DNA of 64,000 bases from an uncultured Chloracidobacterium sp. (GCA_936914845.1 CAKZGE010000002.1:211086-275085); one strand, 5' to 3'. Counted from the first letter of the stretch, positions 53,216-63,002 are shown. Notes: generated from the letters alone by a model not told the origin. A program made the numbers and translations.

Positions 53216-53656
53216 CTATTCCGGTGCACCGCCCTTTTTCTTGTCCGCAACGAGGCCGATCTTGTCGATATCCTGCTTTCGGATCGTATCGATCGCTTGA
53301 ACCACCGTTCCATATTCAACATCGACCCCGCTTTTGATGTAAACAATTCGCTTATCCGGCGCCTTATCTTTCATCATCGACTGGATCTTTTCACCCAACG
53401 CGCTGAGCGGATATGGGTCTTTTCCAATATAGAAATCGGTGCTGTTCGGAATGGAGATCACAACGGACGTATCCTTGGTGATCTCCTGATCCTCATCCGG
53501 AGAAACCATGTCTCGAGGCAGGTTTACCGTAACCCCCTGCTGGAGCAGCGGAGTAACAACCATGAAGATGATCAGCAAAACCAGCATGATATCCACCATG
53601 GGTGTTACATTGATCTCTGAGTTGTATTCGCTGCTGCCGCCAATTGATGCTCCCAT
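53216..53656 (-). CDS. exbD: ExbD/TolR-type biopolymer transport protein (first copy)
   Basis: This 146-residue protein has the single helix and Asp of the family (INVTPMVDIMLVLLIIFMVVTPLL) and the periplasmic TolR-like domain ending in VEYGTVVQAIDTIRKQDIDKIGLV. Standard length. It follows exbB by 26 bp. Confidence 0.94.
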   Translation of the reverse strand: MGASIGGSSEYNSEINVTPMVDIMLVLLIIFMVVTPLLQQGVTVNLPRDMVSPDEDQEITKDTSVVISIPNSTDFYIGKDPYPLSALGEKIQSMMKDKAPDKRIVYIKSGVDVEYGTVVQAIDTIRKQDIDKIGLVADKKKGGAPE

Positions 53657-53682
53657 CTCAGTCCTCCTTATCTAAAACTGAA

Positions 53683-54438
53683 CTAGGCTCGAAGGGCCTT
53701 GGTACGCTGCTTGATGAAATAGTCAACCAATTCAGAGGCCGAGTTTTCCATCTCAACACCAAAACTCGTTACCTTGTTTGTAAAGTAGTTGAAGAGCCAC
53801 ACAGCAGGAACGGCCACAACGATACCGAGAGCGGTAGCGACCAAAGCTTCTGCGATAGCAGCACCGACCGTACCGATACCGGCGTTTTCCGCCTGAGCCA
53901 ATCCAACGAAAGCTCCAATGATACCGACCACAGTACCGAACAGTCCAACGAACGGAGCGGTCGAGCCAACCGTTGCGAGACCGGAAAGGCCACGCTTCAA
54001 TTCAGCCGTTTTAACCGCGATCGCACGATCCAAAGCTCGTTTTGAAGCTTCCATTTCGTCGGCGGAGATGTCGCTGTTGCCCTGATGAGCTGCGAATTCC
54101 TTCAGACCAGAGGAAACAACCATTGCCAAGTGTGAATCTTTATACTTGTCACCAATGTTGATGGCTTCGTCGATGTTGTTATTTTTCAGAGCCTGAGCAA
54201 CTTTCGGGGCATACAGTCTTGACTGCTGTTTTGCTTTACTGTAGGCAAGCATTCGCTCGATCCCGACGGCGATCAAATATACCAACTGAAGCAGCAGGAC
54301 CACGAAAACCGCTCTACCGATCCAGGTTGATTCGCTGATGATGTCGTAGATACCAAATGATACTTTTTGCCCCTCAGCAGCAAGCAAAAGGACGGCGCCC
54401 AGGATGTCTGATCCTAACAGGCTAACTAGAAAAGTCAT
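53683..54438 (-). CDS. exbB: MotA/TolQ/ExbB proton channel protein
   Basis: This 251-residue protein has three membrane helices (about residues 40-62, 155-178, 192-215). The signature GLSGLATVGSTAPFVGLFGTVVGIIGAF and the later IAEALVATALGIVVAVPAVWLFNYF are hallmarks of the proton-channel core. It assembles with ExbD and energises TonB. It lies 91 bp downstream of tonB in the same operon. Confidence 0.95.
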   Translation of the reverse strand: MTFLVSLLGSDILGAVLLLAAEGQKVSFGIYDIISESTWIGRAVFVVLLLQLVYLIAVGIERMLAYSKAKQQSRLYAPKVAQALKNNNIDEAINIGDKYKDSHLAMVVSSGLKEFAAHQGNSDISADEMEASKRALDRAIAVKTAELKRGLSGLATVGSTAPFVGLFGTVVGIIGAFVGLAQAENAGIGTVGAAIAEALVATALGIVVAVPAVWLFNYFTNKVTSFGVEMENSASELVDYFIKQRTKALRA

Positions 54439-54529
54439 GATTTTTCCTCCAAAAGAAATCGAAAAATTTATTATTGCGATATTTTTTGCAGCACCGCCGC
54501 ATTATCGAGCAGCGGTGCCGCGGCGTTCC

Positions 54530-55360
54530 CTAAGGAACGAAATTATATGTGATCACACCCGAGACCTTAACGGCTTGGCCCGAAAGTTTTGTCGGGCTGA
54601 ATTTAGCACTGCGGGCGGCGGCAACAGCGGCCGCTTTCAGAAGCGGGTGACCGCTAACGGCATTTGCAGAGACGACATTACCGTTCTCATCGATCAGAAC
54701 CTGAACGTTCACCGCTCCGGCCGCCCGAACAGCTCTTGCTGCCGGCGGATAGGGCGGCTTTGGCAAGCTTGTAGCTTTACCGTTCAGCACACCGCCCGAG
54801 ATCTGCTTTGGCGGATCCGGCTTCTTCGGCGGCAACGGCGGCGGAGCATCGCCCGCGGAACCGCCTTCGTCATTTCCGCCACCGCCCGGCGCTCCGGAAT
54901 CACTTCCGGTTCCGGCGGTATTGAAGCGGCCCTGATAATCGGCCGGCGGACCGTTTACCGCATTGCGATTGGTATTGCCGATCGCCGTAAATTTATTCGG
55001 GTCGCGCGGCGGGATCTTCGAAGCCTCATTGCTTATGCGATCCGGCACCTTTGGCGGCGTTTCATCCGTCCGGGCGATCAACGCCTGCCGCACATCCACA
55101 TTCGGGTCCTTTTGACGGCTTTGCTCCGGTTCGGGCTGCTTTTCCGGTTCAGGCTGAGGGGCCTCCTCAATGACCGGCGGGGCGACCAGCGTATCAAGCG
55201 AAAGCTCATCGCCGCCCATGTTATAGTCCTTGGCGAACAGGCTGTAGAGCCATGCCCCCATCAAGACCGCGACCACAACCACCAACGTCGTCAAAAGCAG
55301 GCTGCTGCGTTTGCCGTTTTCAGTTGAGTGACTTTTTGATTCAACTAATTGGTCTAACAT
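54530..55360 (-). CDS. tonB: Energy transducer TonB
   Basis: This 276-residue protein has the classical plan: cytoplasmic start, one helix (about residues 20-42), a Pro/Glu-rich spacer (APQPEPEKQPEPEQ), a long Gly/Ser/Pro-rich linker (about 150-190) and a C-terminal TonB domain (about 205-276: PKPPYPPAARAVRAAGAVNVQVLIDENGNVVSA ... SAKFSPTKLSGQAVKVSGVI, given here in two parts of the domain). It transmits proton-motive force to outer-membrane receptors. The ribosome site GGGAGG precedes the ATG. It heads the tonB-exbB-exbD-exbD-TPR operon. No TonB-dependent receptor gene is adjacent. Confidence 0.94.
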   Translation of the reverse strand: MLDQLVESKSHSTENGKRSSLLLTTLVVVVAVLMGAWLYSLFAKDYNMGGDELSLDTLVAPPVIEEAPQPEPEKQPEPEQSRQKDPNVDVRQALIARTDETPPKVPDRISNEASKIPPRDPNKFTAIGNTNRNAVNGPPADYQGRFNTAGTGSDSGAPGGGGNDEGGSAGDAPPPLPPKKPDPPKQISGGVLNGKATSLPKPPYPPAARAVRAAGAVNVQVLIDENGNVVSANAVSGHPLLKAAAVAAARSAKFSPTKLSGQAVKVSGVITYNFVP

Positions 55361-55774
55361 TTCTATTTATCCTCCCTTTTCCGGTGCCAAACGAGGCCAA
55401 GGGTCTGAAACCTCTTCGCGTCATTGTGATGAAAATTGCTACGCTAATCGTTGTAAATCAATTATCAACACGTAGATCCTATCCAACAAGTCATCTGCAT
55501 TTTTCGGTAAACTTTTTAAGTGCGGGACGCAATGGAATTTTGCCGGCATTAGATACAAAAGCCCTCTCAATTCCGAAAACGTTTACACTCCACGGAAAAA
55601 GCAGATTAAATCTTAAATTGACCAGCAACGTAATGAAGTCTAAAAGTTTGAATCCCGAAAGTCAAGAATACTCCGCATTTTTTGGGAACGTTTTCTGCTT
55701 TTTTTCGTATGTGCCGGCAAACCCCGGCCTATGCAGAAAACGCTCTCCCAATCAAACGCGAATACAACTATAAC
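55361..55774. other. Intergenic region upstream of tonB, no gene recognised
   Basis: This 414-bp stretch separates tonB from the secF stop. On the minus strand a promoter-like TTGACT, 17 bp, TAGACT lies near 55630-55660 and could serve the tonB operon, leaving a long 5' leader. No tRNA, Fur-box-like 19-bp palindrome or riboswitch is evident. Two copies of a short GTTTTCTGC/GCAGAAAAC motif (near 55690 and 55734) face each other and could form a hairpin. Confidence 0.4.
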
Positions 55775-56902
55775 TTAGCGTGTTGCGGGCCGCCTGCTTT
55801 GCCCGCGGCGAGAAGCCGAGGCCATCCGCCGGGTGCCCGCAGGCTGAGCAGAAACCGCCGGGCTGACCTGCTTCATCTGTGCCGCACCAAGTTTTGACTG
55901 CCACCAGATAGCGATCGGGCTGGCAATGGCAATGGTCGAATAAGTACCGGCAATAGAACCGACAAACAAGGCGAGAGAAAACCCGCGCAGCACCTCGCCG
56001 CCAAACAATACCAATGCAAGAACAGAGAGAAATACCAGTCCATTGGTAACGATCGTTCGCGACATTGTCTGGTTGATCGAATCGTTCGTCAGGTTATACA
56101 GAGATTTGTCGCGGTGCAGCCCCAAATTTTCACGAATACGATCGAATATGACGATCGAATCGTTAACTGAAAAACCGACGAGCGTCAGAAACGCAGCCAG
56201 CACCGTTAAGCTGATCTCCCATTGAAAAATAGAAAAGAACGCAAGCGTGATCAACACATCGTGGAATACCGCGATGACCGCACCGGCAGCATAGGTCCAA
56301 TCGTATCGAAATGCGATAAAGAAAAGGATCCCGAACATGCCGATCAGTGTTGCCTGTATCGCCTGTGTACGCAATTGTGCTCCGGCGACCGGCCCGACCG
56401 AATCCGTTCCGACGATCTTGTAAGCGGCATTCGCATCGCTCTCCAGATCAAGAGCCGGGTCGGCCTCGGGGCCGAACGTGTCCAAAGCTCCCTTTACCGC
56501 AGCTCTGCCCTTGTCCACCTGCGACTTTGTCTCGGCCTCTTCGGTTGCCGGATCAACATTGGCCGGAGCGGCCGGTTCGGCAGCTCCTTCTTCGATCAGC
56601 GGTATCTTGATCAACACTTCATTGGTGTTGCCTTTCGATTCCTGAATGATCGGTTCTTCGATGTTGGCGTTGTTCAAGGCTGTGCGGATATCTTCGATCT
56701 CCGGCCGCTGTTTGAAGCGGGCCGTAATGACCGTGCCGCCTTTGAAATCAACGCCGAGGTTGAATGCATCCGTTCCGCCGGGTGTCAATTGACGGCCCAA
56801 AGCGGAAACCAGGCCGGCAAGCAATACAATGACGGAAACGAAGATAAGCGGCCGCCGCCATCCCATCCAGTCAACTTTTAGGTTTGTGAAAATTTCAAAC
56901 AT
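55775..56902 (-). CDS. secF: Protein translocase subunit SecF
   Basis: SecF works with SecD to drive late steps of Sec export with the proton gradient. This 375-residue form has helix 1 (about 18-35), the conserved GVDFKGGTVITARF, a periplasmic domain, then five helices with LTLVGFSVNDSIVIFDRIREN and SRTIVTNGLVFLSVLALVLFGG. Between the first and second conserved blocks it carries an Ala/Glu/Asp-rich insertion (about residues 104-150) that makes it longer than E. coli SecF. A basic Arg/Ser tail ends it. It lies 4 bp after secD. Confidence 0.95.
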   Translation of the reverse strand: MFEIFTNLKVDWMGWRRPLIFVSVIVLLAGLVSALGRQLTPGGTDAFNLGVDFKGGTVITARFKQRPEIEDIRTALNNANIEEPIIQESKGNTNEVLIKIPLIEEGAAEPAAPANVDPATEEAETKSQVDKGRAAVKGALDTFGPEADPALDLESDANAAYKIVGTDSVGPVAGAQLRTQAIQATLIGMFGILFFIAFRYDWTYAAGAVIAVFHDVLITLAFFSIFQWEISLTVLAAFLTLVGFSVNDSIVIFDRIRENLGLHRDKSLYNLTNDSINQTMSRTIVTNGLVFLSVLALVLFGGEVLRGFSLALFVGSIAGTYSTIAIASPIAIWWQSKLGAAQMKQVSPAVSAQPAGTRRMASASRRGQSRRPATR

Positions 56903-56906
56903 TGCT

Positions 56907-58598
56907 CTAGATACTCAATTTCTTCATTTCCGGATTGCGTTCAAGCAACCACATAAAGATCGTGCGCGATACGAACACCGCAGAGAAAAGGTTGATCAGC
57001 AGGCCAAGCACCAATGTCACAGCAAAACCGCGGATCGGGCCTGAACCGTACATATATAAGATGACCGCTGAAATAATGGTCGTCACGTGTGTGTCGATGA
57101 TCGTAATGAACGCTCGGTCAAAACCAAAGGCAACCGCCTGTGCGACGCCGTGGCCGGCACGCAATTCTTCTCGCATGCGTTCAAATATAAGCACATTCGA
57201 ATCGACCGCCATGCCGATGCCGAGAATAAGTCCGGCAATGCCCGGCAATGTCAGCGTTGAATCCAGCATGATCAAAGCGGCAAGCGTCAATATCATGTTC
57301 AGAACCAATGCGATGACGGCATTGACACCCGCGCCGCGATAGTAGATAAGCATGAACAGGACGATAAATATCAGGCCGGCGACCGAAGCCGTTACACCGG
57401 CTCGGATCGAATCAGCCCCCAAGCTGGGGCCGACGGTCCTTTCTTCTTGATATTCGATCTTTGCCGGCAAGGCACCCGAACGAAGCGTCAAGGCAAGATC
57501 GTCTGCTTCCTGTTTGGTAAAGCGACCGGAAATTTGTCCGGAATCGCTGATGCGTTCGCGGATGTAGGCGATCGACTTGACCTCGTCATTAAGCACAACG
57601 CCCATGTAATTATTCAAGTTGCGGCCGGTCCAATCGCCAAATTTCGCGGCTCCGGCCGGTTTCAGCGAAAACGAGATCTGATATTCGCTGCTGTTGCCGG
57701 AGATCGGAACGGCGTTGGCGTCGCGCAGTTCGCTGCCGTCAACGACTGCCGGATATTCAACCACAACGAATTGCTTAGGCGCCGTTTGCCCTTCCGGAAG
57801 CGATGAATCACGTTGGGTGTATGCCATAACCCGGCGATTCGGCGGCACAGCACCGCCCATTGATTGACGAGCGGCATCCTCCGTCGGATAGGTCTGAATA
57901 GGTGATGGACTTCCCGGTCCGACCACCTTCATCAATTCCAGGTTCGAATCGGCATTTAAAAGCTTCTTAACTCTTTCCGGGTCGTCCACGCCGGGCATCT
58001 GCAACAGGATCTGGCCCGAAGATTCGGCACCGTGACGCTGCAGCGTCGGTTCTTTGACGCCGAAAGCGTTGATACGGCTTTCGATGATCTTAAGAGCCTG
58101 CTCGGTCGCCTGATTCTTCATCAATGTCTGCGTGGTCGATGGAAGATTCCATGAAACGGTTCCGCCGCTGACCGATTCGGTCCAGCTGCTGAAATCGACC
58201 TTCTTCTTCACCTCATCGGCAACGGTCTGGGCCTGTGCGGGATCTGAAACATTCAATGTAACGGTATATCGTCCGCTTCCCGCACTGACGTCGCTCCCGG
58301 TTACCGGAAGTTGAGCATCCTGCGCGGCGGTCACGGCAGCTTGAGCATTGTTGTCGGTCAACGTTTTCAGATACTCTTCGGTCTTAACATGCATCACCAG
58401 ATGCGAACCGCCTTCAAGATCGAGTCCGAGGCTGATGTTTTCGGCCAAATTGTCTTTTATGCCCTGCCAGGTAAAATCCTTGGCTTGAGGTGCCCGACGC
58501 GGCCCGATGACCAGGTATATGCCGCCAATAGTGACGATCAGGATAATGATGGTCCTGACCAGCAAAGATTTGTTTTTCATTTCGATAACGATGCCCAT
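56907..58598 (-). CDS. secD: Protein translocase subunit SecD
   Basis: This 563-residue SecD has helix 1 near residues 12-30, NISLGLDLEGGSHLVMHV, the periplasmic P1 domain (INAFGVKEPTLQRHGAESSGQILLQMPGV, family block), and the C-terminal helices with LNMILTLAALIMLDSTLTLPGIAGLILGIGMAVDSNVLIFERMRE (conserved region). Its start could be the ATG at 58598 or six codons later (MKNKSLL). It forms the yajC-secD-secF operon. Confidence 0.95.
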   Translation of the reverse strand: MGIVIEMKNKSLLVRTIIILIVTIGGIYLVIGPRRAPQAKDFTWQGIKDNLAENISLGLDLEGGSHLVMHVKTEEYLKTLTDNNAQAAVTAAQDAQLPVTGSDVSAGSGRYTVTLNVSDPAQAQTVADEVKKKVDFSSWTESVSGGTVSWNLPSTTQTLMKNQATEQALKIIESRINAFGVKEPTLQRHGAESSGQILLQMPGVDDPERVKKLLNADSNLELMKVVGPGSPSPIQTYPTEDAARQSMGGAVPPNRRVMAYTQRDSSLPEGQTAPKQFVVVEYPAVVDGSELRDANAVPISGNSSEYQISFSLKPAGAAKFGDWTGRNLNNYMGVVLNDEVKSIAYIRERISDSGQISGRFTKQEADDLALTLRSGALPAKIEYQEERTVGPSLGADSIRAGVTASVAGLIFIVLFMLIYYRGAGVNAVIALVLNMILTLAALIMLDSTLTLPGIAGLILGIGMAVDSNVLIFERMREELRAGHGVAQAVAFGFDRAFITIIDTHVTTIISAVILYMYGSGPIRGFAVTLVLGLLINLFSAVFVSRTIFMWLLERNPEMKKLSI

Positions 58599-58616
58599 TC
58601 GCGACGGGCGATGGGT

Positions 58617-58919
58617 TTATTTTTCAGCTTTTTTTCCGACGACCGCACTTTTGCCGATCTCTAGAAAAGATTTTTCAGCACTGTAGATGATGAAACTGTT
58701 CTCACGTATCTCTTTGATCGTGCCGATCACGCCGCCATTGGTGACGATCTCATCATTGATCTTTAGTTCGGCTATCAGATCCTGCAGCTGCTGACGCTGC
58801 TTTTTCTGAGGCATGATGACCAGAAAATAAAAGATCCCGAAAATGAGGACGAACGGCAAGACCGACCAAATTAGGCCCGCTCCGCCTGCTTCCTGCAAAA
58901 ATAACAGAGTAAAGTTCAT
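58617..58919 (-). CDS. yajC: Preprotein translocase accessory subunit YajC
   Basis: This 100-residue protein has a single helix (about residues 15-37, LIWSVLPFVLIFGIFYFLVI), the conserved MPQKKQRQQLQDLI and a C-terminal beta domain (LKINDEIVTNGGVIGTIKEI). It binds SecDF. It is the first of the yajC-secD-secF unit, 18 bp before secD; tgt is 54 bp upstream. Confidence 0.94.
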   Translation of the reverse strand: MNFTLLFLQEAGGAGLIWSVLPFVLIFGIFYFLVIMPQKKQRQQLQDLIAELKINDEIVTNGGVIGTIKEIRENSFIIYSAEKSFLEIGKSAVVGKKAEK

Positions 58920-58973
58920 TTTGTTTTAATGCGAAAAATAAAAATTCAATAATATACGCATACAGGCCGCTTT

Positions 58974-60152
58974 TCAAACGCCTGCTTCAGCATTGTCACG
59001 CGATCTGCTTAAAAATTCGCTGTGGAATTGGCTGAAAGTGCCGGATTTGATAGATTGCCGAACTTGCCGCATCAAGTCAAGGAAGAACGCCAAGTTATGA
59101 TGCGAGATCAGGATCGAAGCATTCATTTCGCCGGCCTGATAGAGATGCCGCAGGTAGCTGCGAGAATATCGCCGGCATACCGAGCATGGACAATTTGCGT
59201 CAAGCGGTTCGCTATCGGCGGCGAATTTCGCATTGCGGATATTGAGGCGTCCGTTCGAAGTAAACGCACTGCCGGTGCGGCCGTTTCGCGTCGGCATAAC
59301 GCAATCGAACATATCGACCCCGCGACTGACCGCTTCGAGCAGGTCTTCCGGCGTACCGACGCCCATTAGATATCGCGGGGCATCCGCCGGCATTTTCGGC
59401 GCCAGAAATTCGAGCACGTTGTACATCACACTCTTTTCTTCGCCGACGCTCAACCCGCCGATGGCGTAGCCGTCAAACCCGATCTCAACCGTTCTTTCAA
59501 GGCTCTCGCGGCGAAGATCCAAATGGCCGGCCCCCTGAATGATGCCGAATAAAGATTGCCGGCCCGAAAGTTCCCGTGCTTCCAAAAACCCGGTGTCCAT
59601 TTGGCATTCCTGCAATTCGTTAAACTGCTGCTTGGAGCGCTCTGCCCACCGGGCGGTCATTTCCAAGCTTTTTCGCGTGGCTTCGGCACCGGCATCACCG
59701 GGCGGGCATTCGTCGAACACCATCACCACTTCTGAGCCTAGAGCGGCCTGGATCTCCATCGACACCTCGGGTGAAAGAAACCGCTTACTTCCGTCGATGT
59801 GCGAGCGGAATTCTACGCCTTCTTCCGTCAATTTACGCAGATCTGTCAGCGAAAAGACCTGAAAACCTCCCGAATCCGTGAGCAGCGATCGGCCCCATGT
59901 CGAAAATTTATGAAGACCGCCGATGGCCCGTATGATCTCGGTTCCCGGCCGCAGGAACAGGTGATATGTATTGCCCAAAATAATGCGGGCGTCCATCTCT
60001 TCCTCAAGCCATTCGAATCGGACGCCTTTGAGCGCTCCTTGCGTGCCGACGGGCATAAAAACCGGCGTTTCGATCTCGGAACGCCGTGTTCGCAAAATGC
60101 CTGTCCGTGCTTCGCCGTCGGTGGCAGCCACTTTCCACTCTATCGGTCTCAT
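58974..60152 (-). CDS. tgt: Queuine tRNA-ribosyltransferase
   Basis: Tgt exchanges guanine-34 for a queuosine precursor in tRNAs for Asp, Asn, His and Tyr. Its 392 residues fit. Evidence: IETPVFMPVGTQGALKGV, TDSGGFQVFSLTDLRK (catalytic Asp), the second Asp in GVGTPEDLLEAVSRGVDMFDCVMPTRNGR, and the zinc site CPCSVCRRYSRSYLRHLYQA with the later His in SHHN. The tgt-yajC-secD-secF order is common in bacteria. Confidence 0.96.
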   Translation of the reverse strand: MRPIEWKVAATDGEARTGILRTRRSEIETPVFMPVGTQGALKGVRFEWLEEEMDARIILGNTYHLFLRPGTEIIRAIGGLHKFSTWGRSLLTDSGGFQVFSLTDLRKLTEEGVEFRSHIDGSKRFLSPEVSMEIQAALGSEVVMVFDECPPGDAGAEATRKSLEMTARWAERSKQQFNELQECQMDTGFLEARELSGRQSLFGIIQGAGHLDLRRESLERTVEIGFDGYAIGGLSVGEEKSVMYNVLEFLAPKMPADAPRYLMGVGTPEDLLEAVSRGVDMFDCVMPTRNGRTGSAFTSNGRLNIRNAKFAADSEPLDANCPCSVCRRYSRSYLRHLYQAGEMNASILISHHNLAFFLDLMRQVRQSIKSGTFSQFHSEFLSRSRDNAEAGV

Positions 60153-60160
60153 ATTTCGAG

Positions 60161-61639
60161 CTACTGATCCTTTCCCAAAAGTGCCCAGATATTGGCTGTG
60201 CCGATCGCCGTTTCGGAAACTATATGTCCGGTTTCATCGACCAAAACCGCCGAGGGCGTGCCATACATACCAAATTTCTGCGCCGTTGCATATTTATCTT
60301 CCAGTAAAATAGGCACCGGCAATTCAAAGCGGCGATGTTCGTCGGCATCACCCTCTGAGAACATTATTAGCTGCGGCTCATGTTCCGCCTTTTCCTTTTC
60401 CCAGCGGCGGAGCGATTCGACCATGCCTTGGCAATGTGGGCAGGTTAGGCTCCAAAATGCTACCAATGTCTTCTTGCCTTCAAAAAAACTGCGTCCGATG
60501 TTTCTGCCTTCGAGGTCAGCCAATGCAAAATCGGGAACGCTTTCTCCAATGCGCGTTGTTGCCCCATGATTGTGAAAATTCCCCTCTCCATAATAGAATT
60601 GCGGCCGCGACATATCTTCGCCCTTTAATTTTTCGACCATTGTACGGATCGCCGTATCGCCAACCGCAGGCCGACTGATGATCGTTCCGTCGGCGGCAAC
60701 CAAGATCGCGGTCGGGGTCCACTTCGCATGAACACGTTCGCTCAGCTCCCGCTTCGGCTGCAGCAAGATCGAATCGGCCAATTCCGCTCCGAATTTCTCT
60801 CGATTCTCCACCGCTTTGCCGGTGCTGATAAAGACGATCTCCAATTTATCCTTCAGCCCGAACTTCCATGCTTTCAGTTCCGGCAGCAAAGCCTTGCACG
60901 GTTCGCAGGTAGGGCCGATGAACATGAAAAGCATCGGCTTTCCCTTCATCAAAAGATGATCAAAAGCGACTGTTCTGCCGTTTAGATCGGCTAGTGCAAA
61001 ATCAGGCATCGGCGCACCGATCGGCAACGAATCGTGCGGATCGCCAACGTCTTCCCGCTCGACAGCCGTACCGTCATGAGAGATCGCTTCCATGATGTTC
61101 AATCGCCGCGTTATATCGCTTTGACCCGTTAAAACCAAACGAAGGTGAAGCAATGCGGCAACAATTCCGGCCGAAATAAATAGCAAAATTGCGGATTGAA
61201 GTGTTTCGGGTGTTGTACTTCCGATAACATAACCTTGCCCCGCGACGCCGCTGACCGCCGGAACCACCGCCAAAGCAAGAAAAAAGACATTCCGGAAGAC
61301 GCTCTTTTTGCTGACGGGTTCGCTGTGCATTTGACCGAAACAGTGGCAATTGGCCGCCTTGCCCTTTGCTATCTGAACCAGCATTCCGCTAGTGAAGATG
61401 GCCAACAGCATTGTTGCGGCAAGCGATGCGTACCATGAGGTGGACGTAAACAGCAGGCCCGCGGCAACCGAGATTTCGGCGAATGGAAGCAGCCAGGCAG
61501 CAGGTTTGGACAGCCCTTCGGAAACGCCAAAATCGCGCATGGCTCTTTCTGAACCTTCCGGATCGAGCAGCTTGCCGATGGCAGCGACCGAAAATACGCC
61601 GAAGAGAAAAAGTCTGATAAGTAGTAATGCGAGATCCAT
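60161..61639 (-). CDS. MauE/DoxX-like membrane domain fused to two thioredoxin domains
   Basis: This is a 492-residue fusion. Residues 1-175 are a MauE/DoxX-like module of four or five helices with a CHCFG motif on the loop after helix 4. Residues about 205-340 form a TlpA/peroxiredoxin-like thioredoxin domain with CEPC. Residues about 365-490 form a second one with CPHC and the cis-Pro region YGTPSAVLVD. Both domains begin with the same phrase (PDFALADL), so they arose by duplication. Likely role: membrane-linked dithiol relay that passes reducing power to periplasmic thioredoxin folds, as MauE does in amine dehydrogenase maturation. It lies 8 bp before tgt. Confidence 0.85.
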   Translation of the reverse strand: MDLALLLIRLFLFGVFSVAAIGKLLDPEGSERAMRDFGVSEGLSKPAAWLLPFAEISVAAGLLFTSTSWYASLAATMLLAIFTSGMLVQIAKGKAANCHCFGQMHSEPVSKKSVFRNVFFLALAVVPAVSGVAGQGYVIGSTTPETLQSAILLFISAGIVAALLHLRLVLTGQSDITRRLNIMEAISHDGTAVEREDVGDPHDSLPIGAPMPDFALADLNGRTVAFDHLLMKGKPMLFMFIGPTCEPCKALLPELKAWKFGLKDKLEIVFISTGKAVENREKFGAELADSILLQPKRELSERVHAKWTPTAILVAADGTIISRPAVGDTAIRTMVEKLKGEDMSRPQFYYGEGNFHNHGATTRIGESVPDFALADLEGRNIGRSFFEGKKTLVAFWSLTCPHCQGMVESLRRWEKEKAEHEPQLIMFSEGDADEHRRFELPVPILLEDKYATAQKFGMYGTPSAVLVDETGHIVSETAIGTANIWALLGKDQ

Positions 61640-61655
61640 TTTAGATAATTCGAAT

Positions 61656-63002
61656 TTACTTTTTACGGGTTTTATGTCGTTCTTTCAAACGGATAGGTGT
61701 CGCAAAGAATTCGAAAGCATGACGCAATTGATTTTCGATATACCGCAAATATGAAAAGTGAAGTCCGGCCTTACTTCCGCCGGAGGTGAACAGAACAAAT
61801 AGCGGCGGCCGCAGTCCGCCCTGTGTGATGAACTGTACTTTCAGCCGAGAAACGCCGCCCTTGACCGGTGCCGGAGCGGTGCCGCCCCGCGGCTGCAATA
61901 CGCTGTCCTCAAAAAATCTGTTCAATTGCGACGTCGGCACCCGGAGGTTTCGTGCCGCGTTTGCTTTTACAACCAGCGGCAGAAGATTGGTGACCCGTTG
62001 GCCGGTCAAAGCAGATGTCGTCACGATCGGTGCCCAATCGAGAAATTTCATCTGCCGCCGCAGTTCCCGTTCAAATTCATAGATGGTATTCGTATCTTTT
62101 TCGACCGCGTCCCATTTATTGACCGCAATAATGACCGAACACCCGGAATCGACAGCATATCCGGCAATATTGGCATCCAGGTTCGTGACACCTTCAATAG
62201 CGTCAATGACCAAGATAGCGACGTCTGCTCTTTCAAGTGCTTTCCGTGCCATAACCACCGAAAGTTTTTCTGCCATTTCCACCGTTTTGCCCTTGCGGCG
62301 GATGCCGGCCGTATCGATGATCGTGAATTTGTGCCCGTCCGCTTCAAGTTCCGTATCGACAGCATCTCGAGTCGTACCGGCGATCGGCGAAACGATAACT
62401 CGTTCTTCGCCCAAGAGGCTGTTTAGAAGCGAAGATTTCCCAACATTTGGCCGCCCGATAATGGCCAGTTTGATCTCGTCCGTCTCATCTTCCTCGATCT
62501 CTTCGGGAAACTCCAGAACATCATAGACGCTATCCAAAAGGTCACCGACGGATGTCCCATGTTCGGCGGATATCGGCGTTATATCAAAGCCAAATTGGTA
62601 AAATTCACCGGCTTCGTCTTCGACCTTTCTCGATTCGGCCTTGTTGGCGGCAACGAAAACGGGCTTGCCGATATTTCGCAGAAATACCGAGATCTCTTCA
62701 TCAAGCGGCGTTATTCCGGCTCGTGCATCGACCACCCAAATGATCGCCTGTGCACCTTGAATGGCAAAACCGGCCTGTTTGAAGATATTCGCGGGAATGA
62801 TCGCTTCATCATCCGGCACAATACCGCCCGTATCGACCAATTCGAATTTTTTCGCTTTCCAATCTACCTCTCCGTAGATGCGGTCGCGGGTAATGCCCGG
62901 TTCATCGCCGACGATAGACCGGCGGGAACCGGTAAGCCGATTGAACAGCGTAGATTTTCCGACATTCGGCCGGCCAATGATCGCAACCAAAGGTAAATTC
63001 AT
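61656..63002 (-). CDS. der: Ribosome biogenesis GTPase Der (EngA)
   Basis: This 448-residue protein has two tandem GTPase domains: the first with GRPNVGKSTLFNRLTGSRRSIVGDEPG (Walker A and switch I region) and DTGG, the second with GRPNVGKSSLLNSLLGEERVIVSPIAGTTRD and DTAGIRRKG, then NKWD and a KH-like C-terminal domain (about 360-448). It is needed for 50S assembly. The ATG at 63002 (MNLPLVAIIGRPNVG) matches the family start; an upstream ATG at 63116 adds 38 residues of unrelated sequence. It lies 16 bp before the thioredoxin-fusion gene. Confidence 0.96.
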   Translation of the reverse strand: MNLPLVAIIGRPNVGKSTLFNRLTGSRRSIVGDEPGITRDRIYGEVDWKAKKFELVDTGGIVPDDEAIIPANIFKQAGFAIQGAQAIIWVVDARAGITPLDEEISVFLRNIGKPVFVAANKAESRKVEDEAGEFYQFGFDITPISAEHGTSVGDLLDSVYDVLEFPEEIEEDETDEIKLAIIGRPNVGKSSLLNSLLGEERVIVSPIAGTTRDAVDTELEADGHKFTIIDTAGIRRKGKTVEMAEKLSVVMARKALERADVAILVIDAIEGVTNLDANIAGYAVDSGCSVIIAVNKWDAVEKDTNTIYEFERELRRQMKFLDWAPIVTTSALTGQRVTNLLPLVVKANAARNLRVPTSQLNRFFEDSVLQPRGGTAPAPVKGGVSRLKVQFITQGGLRPPLFVLFTSGGSKAGLHFSYLRYIENQLRHAFEFFATPIRLKERHKTRKK

